Notes under the pieces: model-generated
The model's input: only the letters and a program-made list of their open reading frames with translations
The model's database searches: none
What the model was told of the DNA's origin: nothing
Shown here: one piece after another, positions 8,165 to 17,038 of the stretch
Numbering within the stretch: position 1 is the stretch's first letter
How the letters are laid out: the number at the start of each line of letters is the position of its first letter
Position numbers and translations under genes: made by a program
Assembly: GCF_019931215.1 (NCBI RefSeq)
Contig: NZ_JAIOUB010000001.1
Coordinates: forward strand, 620,001-684,000
Source: Alcanivorax limicola
GTDB lineage: Bacteria > Pseudomonadota > Gammaproteobacteria > Pseudomonadales > Alcanivoracaceae
Length of the DNA: 64,000 nucleotides
Direction of reading: 5' to 3'

Positions 8165-10720
8165 TTAGCGCACGACATCGTCCGCATGATCAGCGGCAGG
8201 CGTGCCCGGCGCGCTGTTGCCGCTACCCGCTACCAGTGCACCACCAGAAGCGATGAAGGTCGCCAGCTGTTGCTGCATGACACCGGTGACCCGTGCATCA
8301 GGTGTCGGACGTAGCAGGGAGCCATGATCCCCTGAAGCAAAGCGCACAATCGCATTGCCCGTGGTGCCCTCGGAGGGCGCCTGCGGCAAGCTCAGACCGT
8401 AGAATGCATTGACGCCCATCGGGCCCAACTGACCGCCGGCCTGACTCAGTGGATCGCCAAGCAGCGGCACGCCAGACAGTGCCAGGAAGGCAGTACCCTG
8501 TGCCAGAGGATCAGTCCCTGCCAGCCCCACCGGCTGCGTCAGAACGTTCTGACCCGGCAACCAACCGATCTGTCCGAGCTGGGAAACAGCACCCCATGCA
8601 CCACCCAGCGCACTGCCGTAGGCATTGTTGGGCACTACCAGATCAGGACACCCGTTCGGGCTCGCACCCGGAGTCAAATCGCAGGCCAGGAAATCACCGG
8701 CACCGACCACCGACTGCATCAGGATATTGCGGCCATCCATTTGCGCGGTGTAGTTGATCGGATCTGTGTTATCCACCAGCGTCTGGGCAATGATCATGAA
8801 GCCTTCATAATCGCCAGACGGCTTGGCAATACCGGCAGCCGCTTGCAGGCCTGCGCGAATCTGCGGCTCGAATGTGGCCGAACCATCCAGAATCTTCGCA
8901 ACACCACCACCAGACACATTGATGACTGCGGTTTCGATTTCGTCTTCCAGGGCCACGAAGGGTACACCGACGATGCCGCCGAGCGAGACACCCGCGAAGC
9001 TGATGTTATCCAGATCAACGTCAGCACCTGCTGGCAGAATGGTACCCGCCGCAAAGCCCTCACTGATCGCAGAGTAGAGTGCATGCAGATCCACGACGCC
9101 CTGACGCAGGCCGTCGCGTGAGTTTGCCAGGTTCGTCAGGTTGATGAAGCCATCACCGGAAGGACAAACCGTCCCGCCAGTCGGCGTTGCCACCGCTTCG
9201 CCAGCCTGACAGCCGCCTGCCGCCTCACCGGGGACCAGACGCTCGGGAGCACCACCGAAGCCGACGTTGGCGGTAAACAGCGCGCCGAAGGTCGGATCGT
9301 TCGGCACAATGCCGTGCTTGGGCAGATCAATACCTACCGCCACAACACAGGCGCGTGCCAGTGAATCAGCCAGCGCCATCAGTGAGGCACGGTTGGAAGT
9401 GATACCGTGCTGGTAGATCACGACCGGCAATGCAGACGCCTGCGCAGAGCAATCAATCGTACCGTAACCGGGCACATTCACACCGCCAGGCTCGAACGCA
9501 TCGGGACGCGGCGCAGAAATAATCGCCGGAATGGAATGCGATGCCGCTTTCGGTGCTGCTGTGAACTGGTTACAGGGCAGCAGGTTGGTCGACGGGGTCA
9601 GGGCATTACAGGCAGGAATCGGTACCCAGCTTGCCGTGTCCGCTTCCCAGATCGTGGTGTTCGGGTTTGCCGGATCAATAAACTGCACGGTATCTTCCAG
9701 CGTTGCCAGATAGATATGAGCCGCATGATCGTTGCTGTTATCCGGTACCCCGTTGACGCCAGGAGACACAATGCCCAGTTGCGGGTTGGCCTGCCACTGG
9801 CTGAGCGGATTCAGCACGGTCAGGGCAGCGTCAGTCACCTGTGCTTTTGCGGCCATCAATGCAGAACCCACATCCTGTGTCGAAACGCCGTAGCTCAGGA
9901 TGATGTTCTCCGGATCAACAGCAACCTGATCGGGCGCAACAGCAAAGTTTTCTATCGCAGACTCATGCGCATTGACCTGCTGACGCAGCGGCTCGAGCTG
10001 CAGCGCCTGAGGCAAGGTCAGCGTGATGCCAAACCCTGCAAGCGCCGGGTTGACGATGCAGGTCGATGGGTCAGACGAGACACAGGGACCATTATCGGGA
10101 TCATCGGCGGTCAACGGCAGCGGCAATTTCGCGAGTTGGTATTCCTGATCCGCACCGACCGGCCCGGCAGCAGAGGCCAGATCATCCGTCAGCGTAATCA
10201 GATAGGTGCTTGAGGGAGCAAGAGGCCGCAAAGGCACGACGAACACGTTGGTCTGCAGCGGGAACGCAAAGTAATCCACACCGAAGCGCAGCTTGCGATC
10301 GATAGCCACCACGGTCTTGGTGGCAGGATCAACAGTGCCGCCTTCATAAACATGCAAACCGGCGGCCAGTGATGCCTGGGTTACCGGTGTGGAAAAACGC
10401 ACCACCATGGATGCGGTCGTGCCAAAGCCATCCATGGTGTTGAGTGCGGTCTGAGGATCGGCCAGCGCCGCAGCGGGTGGTGTTGTTGCCGCGCCGCTAT
10501 TGGGCTTGCCAGGAATATTGATCGACCCGTCCACGGTGCCGCTGAAGAACAGATCCATGGGGAACGGGACGCGGGCAGCGTTACCGGACCCCGGACTGAA
10601 CAACGCCACCGGCGCTGGGGCTTGTGGTGGCTCGAACGTCACCTTGGAATCGCTACCGCAGCCGGCCAGCACAAGGGCTAGTGGCAACACAGGCAGCATG
10701 GCCTTGGTCATCTTTCTCAT
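8165..10720 (-). CDS. Pla-1/cef-type extracellular lipase, predicted lipoprotein
   Basis: A large predicted surface lipase or lysophospholipase of 851 residues. The N-terminus is a lipoprotein signal peptide ending in a lipobox (LVLAGC, Cys21), so it is probably anchored in the outer membrane. The C-terminal half is an alpha/beta hydrolase: an oxyanion-type VVIYQHGITSN near residue 438 and the nucleophile elbow GVSLG with Ser579. The N-terminal half looks like the beta-rich domain of the Pla-1/cef lipase family. ATG 10720 has GGAGAG 7 nt upstream; the frame extends 26 codons further but would hide the signal. It stands alone between a shared terminator and miaE. Substrate is inferred. Confidence 0.82.
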   Translation of the reverse strand: MRKMTKAMLPVLPLALVLAGCGSDSKVTFEPPQAPAPVALFSPGSGNAARVPFPMDLFFSGTVDGSINIPGKPNSGAATTPPAAALADPQTALNTMDGFGTTASMVVRFSTPVTQASLAAGLHVYEGGTVDPATKTVVAIDRKLRFGVDYFAFPLQTNVFVVPLRPLAPSSTYLITLTDDLASAAGPVGADQEYQLAKLPLPLTADDPDNGPCVSSDPSTCIVNPALAGFGITLTLPQALQLEPLRQQVNAHESAIENFAVAPDQVAVDPENIILSYGVSTQDVGSALMAAKAQVTDAALTVLNPLSQWQANPQLGIVSPGVNGVPDNSNDHAAHIYLATLEDTVQFIDPANPNTTIWEADTASWVPIPACNALTPSTNLLPCNQFTAAPKAASHSIPAIISAPRPDAFEPGGVNVPGYGTIDCSAQASALPVVIYQHGITSNRASLMALADSLARACVVAVGIDLPKHGIVPNDPTFGALFTANVGFGGAPERLVPGEAAGGCQAGEAVATPTGGTVCPSGDGFINLTNLANSRDGLRQGVVDLHALYSAISEGFAAGTILPAGADVDLDNISFAGVSLGGIVGVPFVALEDEIETAVINVSGGGVAKILDGSATFEPQIRAGLQAAAGIAKPSGDYEGFMIIAQTLVDNTDPINYTAQMDGRNILMQSVVGAGDFLACDLTPGASPNGCPDLVVPNNAYGSALGGAWGAVSQLGQIGWLPGQNVLTQPVGLAGTDPLAQGTAFLALSGVPLLGDPLSQAGGQLGPMGVNAFYGLSLPQAPSEGTTGNAIVRFASGDHGSLLRPTPDARVTGVMQQQLATFIASGGALVAGSGNSAPGTPAADHADDVVR

Positions 10721-10922
10721 TGGTACTCTCCCGGGAGTATCGTGTTGTTGTCCTGTTTTTCTTCGAGTCGAGCAGTCGTAATAAAGTTGTAGACGCACTA
10801 CTTACCCGAGAATAGCCCAGCGTTCCATTGCTAACAAGTAAAGATGTTCGACTGCGAAGTCACCCCGAGGCAGGCACAGCACAGGCCACCACTGTGAAGG
10901 CCCCGCCACGCCGGGCAACGCC

Positions 10923-11552
10923 TCAGCCTGCGGATTGACGGGCAAACTCTTCACCCGGCGGCCCGGAATGGAAGCGGAATTCCCGGTCTGGCAGGGTCAC
11001 CAGATCAGCCTCCAGATCGCGGAAGACGGCAACGCGGGGGGCGATATCCTCCTCTGCATAAAGCGTAGCCAGATGCAGGTAATCCTCGAAATGCCGGGAT
11101 TCACTCTTCAGCAGAAAGTAGTAGTAGCGCCCCAACTCCTCATCCACCCGCGGCGCCAGCGCGGCGAAGCGCTCACAGGAGCGGGCCTCGATCAGGGCGC
11201 CGATGATCAGCAGATCCACCAACCGCCCGGGCTCGCTGGTGCGCGCATGCTGGCGCAGTCCCTGGGCATAGCGGGACGAGGACAGCGCGCGATAATTCAC
11301 TCCGCGCCGCCGCAGCATCGCCAGCACCTGCTCGAAATGCAGCAGTTCTTCCCGGGCCAGCCGACTCAGCGCATCCAGCAGTTCCGGCCGGTTCATATAG
11401 CGAAACATCATGTTCACCGCGGTCGCCGCCGCTTTCTTCTCGCAATGGGCGTGATCGATCAGCAGGATATCGGGGTGCTGGTCCGCCCAGTCCAGCCAGG
11501 CCGGCGGTGTCGGGCAAGGCAGAAAATCGCGAACGGCAGAGATGTCGTGCAT
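10923..11552 (-). CDS. miaE: tRNA-(ms2io6A)-hydroxylase
   Basis: MiaE is a non-haem diiron monooxygenase that hydroxylates the isopentenyl group of ms2i6A at position 37 of tRNAs. The 209-residue protein is a four-helix ferritin-like fold with ligand motifs in order: CEKKAAATA, REELLHFEQV (ExxH), IEARSCERF and ESRHFEDYL (ExxH). I placed the start at ATG 11552 (MHDISAVRDF). A longer in-frame version to 12044 would overlap the divergent acyltransferase gene and has no family support. The miaA/miaB partners are not in the window. Confidence 0.88.
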   Translation of the reverse strand: MHDISAVRDFLPCPTPPAWLDWADQHPDILLIDHAHCEKKAAATAVNMMFRYMNRPELLDALSRLAREELLHFEQVLAMLRRRGVNYRALSSSRYAQGLRQHARTSEPGRLVDLLIIGALIEARSCERFAALAPRVDEELGRYYYFLLKSESRHFEDYLHLATLYAEEDIAPRVAVFRDLEADLVTLPDREFRFHSGPPGEEFARQSAG

Positions 11553-11754
11553 AACAGGCAGGGTCCAGCGTGACAGGGGCCGGGCAGTATACCGTCTCAG
11601 TAGCGTCTGAGTAGCGTCTGAAAACCTGCCGGGCACCGCACGGGGCGGCCGGCGCCCTATGCGCAACCGCCCGGTCACTTCTATAATGCCGACCCCATAA
11701 GCTGCTCCCCGGCAGTCACGCGTCCGACAGCACCGCTCACAGCAGAGATACGGC

Positions 11755-12669
11755 ATGGCAAAATCCCGCTCACCTCGCAGGCAACGACTTAAAGGCAGGC
11801 TGGCCCTGCTCGCCCTGCGGCTGGTGGGCTCCCTGCCCTTGTCACTCAACCGGGCGCTGGGCACCCTGCTCGGCTGGCTCGGCGCGTGGCTGCCCAGCGA
11901 GGCGCTGACGATCTCACGCATCAACATCGGCCTGTGTTTTCCCGAACTGGCGCCGGCGGCCCAGGCAAAACTGGCCCGTGCTGCCATGATCGAGTCCGGC
12001 AAGGCCAGCGCCGAGATTGCCTTCCTGTGGCAACAGCCAGACAAGGCACTGCCACTGGTGCGCGCCGTCGAAGGCGATCAGGCGTTGCGGGAGACGCTGG
12101 AGGACAAGCGCCCGGCCATTATCCTGGTGCCCCATCTGGGCTGCTGGGAAGTGCTCAACTTCTGGCTCAGCAACCACTTTTCCCTGCACGCCATGTTCAA
12201 GCCCTCGGGGCTGGACGAGGTAGATGCGCTGGTAAAACGCGGGCGCGAGCATTTCGGCACCACCATGTACCCGGCCACGGCCCGCGGCGTGGTGGGCCTG
12301 GTCCGCGTGCTGAAACGGGAGCCCGTCCTCACTGCCATCCTGCCCGATCAGGTGGCAGACAAAGGCAGCGGCCGTTTTGCCCCGTTCTTTGGCCACACCG
12401 CCTACACCGGCACCCTGAGCAGCAAATTGATCCAGCAGACCGGCGCCCGCGTGTTCATGGCCTGCGCATTTCGCCTGCCCGGCACGCGCGGCTTCGAGAT
12501 CCGCTTCCGCGACCCTGACCCGGCCATCTACGACGAGGATATCGATCAGGCGCTACAGGGGCTCAACCGCTCGGTGGAGTCACTGGTCCGCGAAGCCCCC
12601 GCTCAGTACCTGTGGAGCTACAAGCGCTTCCGGCGCAGCGATGGCGTGCACCGCAATCCCTATAAATAA
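11755..12669 (+). CDS. LpxL/HtrB-type lipid A biosynthesis acyltransferase
   Basis: A 304-residue member of the lysophospholipid acyltransferase family that adds secondary acyl chains to lipid A. The catalytic HX4E motif is visible in [12 protein letters not shown]. The N-terminus has a basic stretch and then a hydrophobic segment (residues 17-47) that would anchor it to the inner membrane. The C-terminal [10 protein letters not shown] is characteristic. It is shorter in the N-terminus than E. coli LpxL and could be an LpxL or LpxM equivalent; the acyl donor cannot be told from sequence. Divergent from miaE; a TATAAT at 11682-11687 may be its -10 box. Confidence 0.85.
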   Translation: MAKSRSPRRQRLKGRLALLALRLVGSLPLSLNRALGTLLGWLGAWLPSEALTISRINIGLCFPELAPAAQAKLARAAMIESGKASAEIAFLWQQPDKALPLVRAVEGDQALRETLEDKRPAIILVPHLGCWEVLNFWLSNHFSLHAMFKPSGLDEVDALVKRGREHFGTTMYPATARGVVGLVRVLKREPVLTAILPDQVADKGSGRFAPFFGHTAYTGTLSSKLIQQTGARVFMACAFRLPGTRGFEIRFRDPDPAIYDEDIDQALQGLNRSVESLVREAPAQYLWSYKRFRRSDGVHRNPYK

Positions 12670-12679
12670 AAGCGCCCCT

Positions 12680-12707
12680 TTCGATCAGAGCAGAGAAAGG
12701 CTATAAT
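12680..12707 (+). promoter_or_regulatory. probable promoter of acnB
   Basis: A consensus -10 box TATAAT lies at 12702-12707, with a weak -35 candidate TTCGAT at 12680-12685 (16-nt spacer). It is about 90 nt before the acnB start, leaving room for a long leader. The -10 is convincing; the -35 is not. Confidence 0.45.
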
Positions 12708-12803
12708 CCGCGCGCCGTAACACACCTCACATATACCCCAAATACACCCCAAGCGTTTGATTTCCAAAAGAAATCCAAACCAAGACGAGACGAGGGATGC
12801 GCT

Positions 12804-15410
12804 GTGCTTGAAGCCTATCGCAAACATGTGGAAGAGCGCGCTGCCGAAGGCGTGCCAGCTAAACCATTGAACGAACAGCAGGTTGCTGCTCTGGTGGAAC
12901 TGCTGAAAAACCCGCCCAAGGGCGAGGAAGAATTCATTCTGGACCTGCTCACCAACCGTGTTCCGCCCGGTGTTGACCAGGCCGCTTATGTGAAGGCCGC
13001 CTTTCTGGCTGCCGTCGCCAAAGGCGAAGCCAGCTCCCCGCTGATCGACCGCAAACACGCCACCCGCCTGCTCGGCACCATGCAGGGCGGCTACAACGTC
13101 CAGCCGCTGATCGACCAGCTGGATGACGCGGAAACCGCAGAAATCGCCGCCGAAGCACTCAAGCACACCCTGCTCGTATTCGACGCCTTCCACGACGTGG
13201 AAGAAAAAGCCAAAGACGGCAATGCGCACGCCAAAAGCGTGCTGCAGTCCTGGGCTGACGGCGAATGGTTCACCAGCAAACCGGCTGTGGCCGAGAAAAT
13301 CACCGTCGCCGTCTTCAAGGTGACCGGCGAAACCAATACCGATGACCTGTCCCCCGCCCAGGACGCCTGGAGCCGCCCGGACATCCCGGTTCACGCCAAC
13401 GCCATGCTCAAGAACGAACGTGACGGCATCACCCCGGACAAGCCCGGTGATATCGGCCCGCTCAAGCAGATGGAAGCGCTCAAGGCCCAGGGCCACGCCG
13501 TGGCCTACGTCGGCGATGTTGTCGGCACCGGCTCCTCGCGTAAATCCGCCACCAACTCCGTGCTGTGGCACTTCGGCGACGACATGCCGTTCGTGCCCAA
13601 CAAGCGCGCTGGCGGCGTCTGCATCGGCACCAAGATTGCCCCGATCTTCTTCAACACCATGGAAGATTCCGGCGCCCTGCCCTTTGAGGCTGACGTCAAC
13701 AACCTGAACATGGGCGACGTGGTCGACATCTTCCCCTACGAGGGCAAGATCACCAAAAGCGGCACCGACGACGTACTCAGCACCTTTGAACTGAAATCCC
13801 CGGTAATTCTGGATGAAGTCCGCGCCGGCGGCCGGATCAACCTGATCATCGGTCGCGGCCTGACCAGCAAGGCACGGGAATCCCTCGGCCTGCCGGAAAC
13901 CGACCTGTTCAAGAAACCGCAACAGCCCGTCGACACCGGCAAAGGCTTCACCCTGGCCCAGAAAATGGTCGGAAAGGCCTGCGGCCTGCCGGGCGTGCGC
14001 CCGGGCATGTACTGCGAACCGAAGATGTCCACCGTCGGCTCCCAGGACACCACCGGCCCGATGACCCGCGACGAGCTGAAAGATCTGGCCTGCCTGGGCT
14101 TCCAGGCCGACCTGACCATGCAGTCCTTCTGCCATACCGCCGCTTACCCGAAGCCGGTCGACGTGGAAACCCACCACACCCTGCCCGACTTCATCATGAA
14201 CCGTGGCGGCGTGTCCCTGCGCCCGGGCGACGGCATCATCCACAGCTGGCTGAACCGCATGCTGCTGCCTGACACCGTCGGCACCGGTGGTGATTCCCAC
14301 ACCCGCTTCCCGCTGGGCATCTCCTTCCCCGCCGGCTCCGGCCTGGTGGCCTTTGCCGCCGCCACCGGCGTCATGCCGCTGGACATGCCGGAATCCGTAG
14401 TCGTGCGCTTCAAGGGCAAGCGTCAGCCGGGCATCACCCTGCGTGACCTGGTACACGCGATCCCGCTGCAAGCGATCAAGGAAGGCCTGCTGACCGTCGA
14501 GAAGAAAGGCAAGAAGAACGTCTTCAACGGCCGCATTCTCGAAATCGAAGGCCTGGAAGACCTGACCGTGGAACAGGCATTCGAACTCTCTGATGCCTCC
14601 GCCGAACGGTCCGCCGCCGGTTGCACCATCACCCTGTCCGAAGACAGCGTGACCGAGTACCTGAAGTCCAACATCACGCTGCTGAAGTGGATGATTGCCA
14701 ACGGTTACGGCGACGCCCGCACCATCGAGCGCCGCATCAACAAGATGAACGACTGGCTGGCCAACCCGACCCTGATGCGCGCCGACAAAGACGCCGAGTA
14801 CGCCCAGGTGATCGAGATCGACATGGACCAGATCAAAGAGCCGATCCTGTGCTGCCCGAACGACCCGGACGATGCCAAGACCCTGTCCGACGTCGCCGGC
14901 GACAAGATCGATGAAGTGTTCATCGGCTCCTGCATGACCAACATCGGCCACTTCCGCGCCGCTGGCAAACTGCTGGAGCAAATCCCCAGCGGCTCGCTGA
15001 CCACGCGCCTGTGGATTGCCCCGCCGACCAAAATGGACCAGCACCAGCTGTCCGACGAGGGCTACTACAACATCTACGGCCGTGCTGGCGCACGTACCGA
15101 AATGCCGGGCTGCTCCCTGTGCATGGGCAACCAGGCCCGTGTCGCACCGAACAGCACTGTGGTGTCCACATCTACCCGTAACTTCCCGAACCGACTCGGT
15201 CAGGGCGCCAATGTGTATCTGGCCTCCGCTGAGCTGGCTTCAGTCGCTGCGGTCATCGGCAAGCTGCCCACGACAGAGGAATACATGGTGTACGCCAACA
15301 CCATCGATTCCATGTCTGCGGAAATCTACCGTTACCTGAACTTCGATCAGATCGCCGAGTACCAGAAGGTGGCTGACGGAGTGAAGATTCCGGTGGCGCA
15401 GGCCAGCTGA
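12804..15410 (+). CDS. acnB: aconitate hydratase B / 2-methylisocitrate dehydratase
   Basis: AcnB interconverts citrate and isocitrate in the TCA cycle and can dehydrate 2-methylisocitrate. The protein has 868 residues and AcnB domain order: an N-terminal HEAT-like domain, the swivelling domain (about 170-380), then the cluster domain. The [4Fe-4S] cysteines are Cys710 (GSCMTNIGH), Cys770 and Cys773 (CSLCMGNQ). Translation starts at GTG 12804 with GAGGGA upstream. A bidirectional terminator follows. A 794-codon open frame antisense to this gene is a base-composition artefact. Confidence 0.97.
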   Translation: MLEAYRKHVEERAAEGVPAKPLNEQQVAALVELLKNPPKGEEEFILDLLTNRVPPGVDQAAYVKAAFLAAVAKGEASSPLIDRKHATRLLGTMQGGYNVQPLIDQLDDAETAEIAAEALKHTLLVFDAFHDVEEKAKDGNAHAKSVLQSWADGEWFTSKPAVAEKITVAVFKVTGETNTDDLSPAQDAWSRPDIPVHANAMLKNERDGITPDKPGDIGPLKQMEALKAQGHAVAYVGDVVGTGSSRKSATNSVLWHFGDDMPFVPNKRAGGVCIGTKIAPIFFNTMEDSGALPFEADVNNLNMGDVVDIFPYEGKITKSGTDDVLSTFELKSPVILDEVRAGGRINLIIGRGLTSKARESLGLPETDLFKKPQQPVDTGKGFTLAQKMVGKACGLPGVRPGMYCEPKMSTVGSQDTTGPMTRDELKDLACLGFQADLTMQSFCHTAAYPKPVDVETHHTLPDFIMNRGGVSLRPGDGIIHSWLNRMLLPDTVGTGGDSHTRFPLGISFPAGSGLVAFAAATGVMPLDMPESVVVRFKGKRQPGITLRDLVHAIPLQAIKEGLLTVEKKGKKNVFNGRILEIEGLEDLTVEQAFELSDASAERSAAGCTITLSEDSVTEYLKSNITLLKWMIANGYGDARTIERRINKMNDWLANPTLMRADKDAEYAQVIEIDMDQIKEPILCCPNDPDDAKTLSDVAGDKIDEVFIGSCMTNIGHFRAAGKLLEQIPSGSLTTRLWIAPPTKMDQHQLSDEGYYNIYGRAGARTEMPGCSLCMGNQARVAPNSTVVSTSTRNFPNRLGQGANVYLASAELASVAAVIGKLPTTEEYMVYANTIDSMSAEIYRYLNFDQIAEYQKVADGVKIPVAQAS

Positions 15411-15445
15411 TCAGAAAGATTGCTTATCGGCAATAAAACTCGGCA

Positions 15446-15480
15446 ATAAAACAAGGCCCGCGAAAGCGGGCTTTGTTTTT
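15446..15480. terminator. terminator downstream of acnB
   Basis: The stem ACAAGGCCCGC (15451-15461) pairs with GCGGGCTTTGT (15466-15476) around a GAAA loop, with one G-T pair, and is followed by TTTT. An A-rich left flank means it may also serve the convergent leftward gene pair. Confidence 0.88.
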
Positions 15481-15481
15481 A

Positions 15482-15832
15482 TCAAGCCGCAATAATGCGA
15501 AACGCTGTCGCCTTTGCGACGGGACGCACCTGATTTCTTTCTCGCTTCAAATCCACGATGCCATAGTTCGACATGGTTTTAAGCGTGCGGGACAAGTTGC
15601 CCGGCGCACGTCCGGTGGCAGCGGCCAGCGCCGAGATGGATTCAGGATTGGTTTCCGTCATCACGCGCAGCAGTGCACGATTATCGTCGCTGAGCACTTC
15701 GGCCAGCGATTTCATGGAAGTAAACCATATCTTGGGCTCGCCCGCTTTGGGCTTGTACTCGCCACGCGCAATCGCCAGCGCGCGGCTTCGAATCTGCTCC
15801 TGCGGCATGATACCAATCACCAGCGTACGCAT
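15482..15832 (-). CDS. HTH regulator, HVO_A0114-type, probable antitoxin
   Basis: A 116-residue protein with a MarR-like winged helix-turn-helix: VLSDDNRALLRVMTE followed by ISALAAATGRAPGNLSRTLKTMSNYGIVDL, residues about 47-95. This resembles the HVO_A0114 / COG4190 group of putative DNA-binding proteins. It follows, on the same strand and 21 nt downstream, a gene resembling the TumE toxin family; such pairs are annotated as type II toxin-antitoxin systems. I infer that it neutralises the toxin and autorepresses the pair. It converges with acnB. It could also be a plain regulator. Confidence 0.7.
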   Translation of the reverse strand: MRTLVIGIMPQEQIRSRALAIARGEYKPKAGEPKIWFTSMKSLAEVLSDDNRALLRVMTETNPESISALAAATGRAPGNLSRTLKTMSNYGIVDLKRERNQVRPVAKATAFRIIAA

Positions 15833-15853
15833 GATTATTTCACCTCTGACACT

Positions 15854-16228
15854 TCACCCTTGGCTCTTCACCTTTAACAACACGCGATCCACTTCATCAA
15901 AGAAGTCGATCAGCAGCTGTTGTGCATCCTTGAACGCATAAGGCACGCCCTTGTCCGACGCATGACGATGCCTGTGGTCATAGGCGCATATTCGGCCCGC
16001 GTATCCGGTTCTGCGGGGCGGCTTCACCGCATGCGCATTGTCATACCCCAGGATACGTTTGCCATAAGGCTCATGCAGCGTCAGCGAATATCGAATGCCG
16101 TGCGGCATTTCCTTGCTGACACTCACCCGCCACGCGTCAATCTTTATCCAATACCCTTTACCCTGATCGAAAATAGACCCATGAAGGTCAAGCAGGGTAT
16201 CCATACCCGTATCGCGATCCATGCTCAC
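15854..16228 (-). CDS. TumE-family (DUF6516) putative toxin
   Basis: A 124-residue protein with the layout I associate with TumE / DUF6516: a hydrophobic-aromatic strand KGYWIKIDAWRVSVS, then GIRYSLTLHEPYGKRILGYDNAH, a basic histidine cluster YDHRHRHAS, and a C-terminal VPYAFKDAQQLLIDFFDEV helix. The HRHRH cluster and the GYDN motif are the most telling parts. The toxin gene precedes the HTH gene, as in this family. The pair lies alone between acnB and an unrelated hydrolase, near a dispersed-repeat arm. Toxicity is inferred. Confidence 0.65.
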   Translation of the reverse strand: MSMDRDTGMDTLLDLHGSIFDQGKGYWIKIDAWRVSVSKEMPHGIRYSLTLHEPYGKRILGYDNAHAVKPPRRTGYAGRICAYDHRHRHASDKGVPYAFKDAQQLLIDFFDEVDRVLLKVKSQG

Positions 16229-16348
16229 TATATCACCTGATGATAAACAAGGCCATCCATGGCAGCACCACCCTCCTATGGCCGTGCCGCCCCTTCTGCC
16301 ACCGGATCACATCACGGCACCCCAATACGGTCAATATGCAGCCCAGAC

Positions 16349-16381
16349 GTAGGGTGTGCTGAGCGATAGCGAAGCGCACCG
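16349..16381. repeat. single arm of the dispersed repeat seen at 4281-4353
   Basis: GTAGGGTGTGCTGAGCG... at 16349-16381 matches the right arm of the folD/glnS inverted repeat at all positions except a C replaced by AT in the middle. No intact second arm follows. It lies in the 261-bp gap (16229-16489) between the toxin gene and the hydrolase; I see nothing else certain in that gap. Confidence 0.8.
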
Positions 16382-16489
16382 GGAGCGAACAGCAGCGACC
16401 ATATTCGGCAGACCCATACGTTTGTCGCAGCGCATGGTGCGCCTTGTGCTGCTACAGTTTGCTCACTACTCACTACAAGGCCCCCTCCC

Positions 16490-17020
16490 ATGCTCGCCAA
16501 CGCCGAAACCAGCACGCTGATACTGATCGACTACCAGGGGCGCCTGATGCCTGCCATCGCCAATACTGCGGAGGTACTGACACGTGCGGTACGGCTGGGC
16601 AAGGCAGCACAATTGCTGGGGGTGCCGGTCATCGGCACCGAGCAGCGCCCGGAGAAGATCGGGCATAACGTGGCGGAGATCGCGGGGCTGTGTGATCAGA
16701 CGCTGCTCAAGACAACGTTCGGCACGGCGGCGCGGGAGATCGAGACGGTGTTGGCGCAGGGGCGGCACGAACTGGTGCTGGCCGGGTGCGAGACGCATGT
16801 GTGTCTGTTGCAGACAGCCATGAATCTGCTGGAGGCGGGTTATCGGGTGCGGGTTGTGGCGGACGCCTGTGGCTCGCGATTTGCGGCGGATCGGGAACTG
16901 GCGTTGGCGCGGTTGCGGCAGGCGGGTGCAGATATCGTGACCACGGAAATGGTGTTGTTCGAGTGGTTGCACGACAGCCTGCATCCGCAGTTCAAGGCGG
17001 TGCAGGGGTTGTTGAAGTAA
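16490..17020 (+). CDS. isochorismatase-family cysteine hydrolase
   Basis: A 176-residue cytosolic hydrolase of the isochorismatase/nicotinamidase superfamily. The catalytic triad can be read directly: Asp14 (LILIDYQ), Lys74 (TLLKTTFG) and Cys105 (GCETHVCLLQTA), with the family cis-peptide region before the Cys. The metal-binding histidine set of true nicotinamidases is not evident, so the substrate is open; YcaC-like proteins of unknown substrate are the nearest type. It stands alone and converges with the flavin monooxygenase gene 18 nt away. Confidence 0.85.
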   Translation: MLANAETSTLILIDYQGRLMPAIANTAEVLTRAVRLGKAAQLLGVPVIGTEQRPEKIGHNVAEIAGLCDQTLLKTTFGTAAREIETVLAQGRHELVLAGCETHVCLLQTAMNLLEAGYRVRVVADACGSRFAADRELALARLRQAGADIVTTEMVLFEWLHDSLHPQFKAVQGLLK

Positions 17021-17038
17021 ATTAAAAAAGACCAGCTT

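Noticed and set aside
11553-12044. N-terminal extension of miaE
   Set aside because: It would overlap the start of the divergent acyltransferase gene by almost 300 bp and is not part of the MiaE family.
12660-15044. A 794-codon open frame on the minus strand opposite acnB
   Set aside because: It mirrors acnB exactly, has no recognisable domain and a Gly/Val/His-rich composition typical of antisense frames in GC-rich genes.
16258-16368. A 36-codon frame in the gap between the toxin gene and the hydrolase
   Set aside because: No ribosome site and it ends inside the dispersed repeat arm; judged chance.
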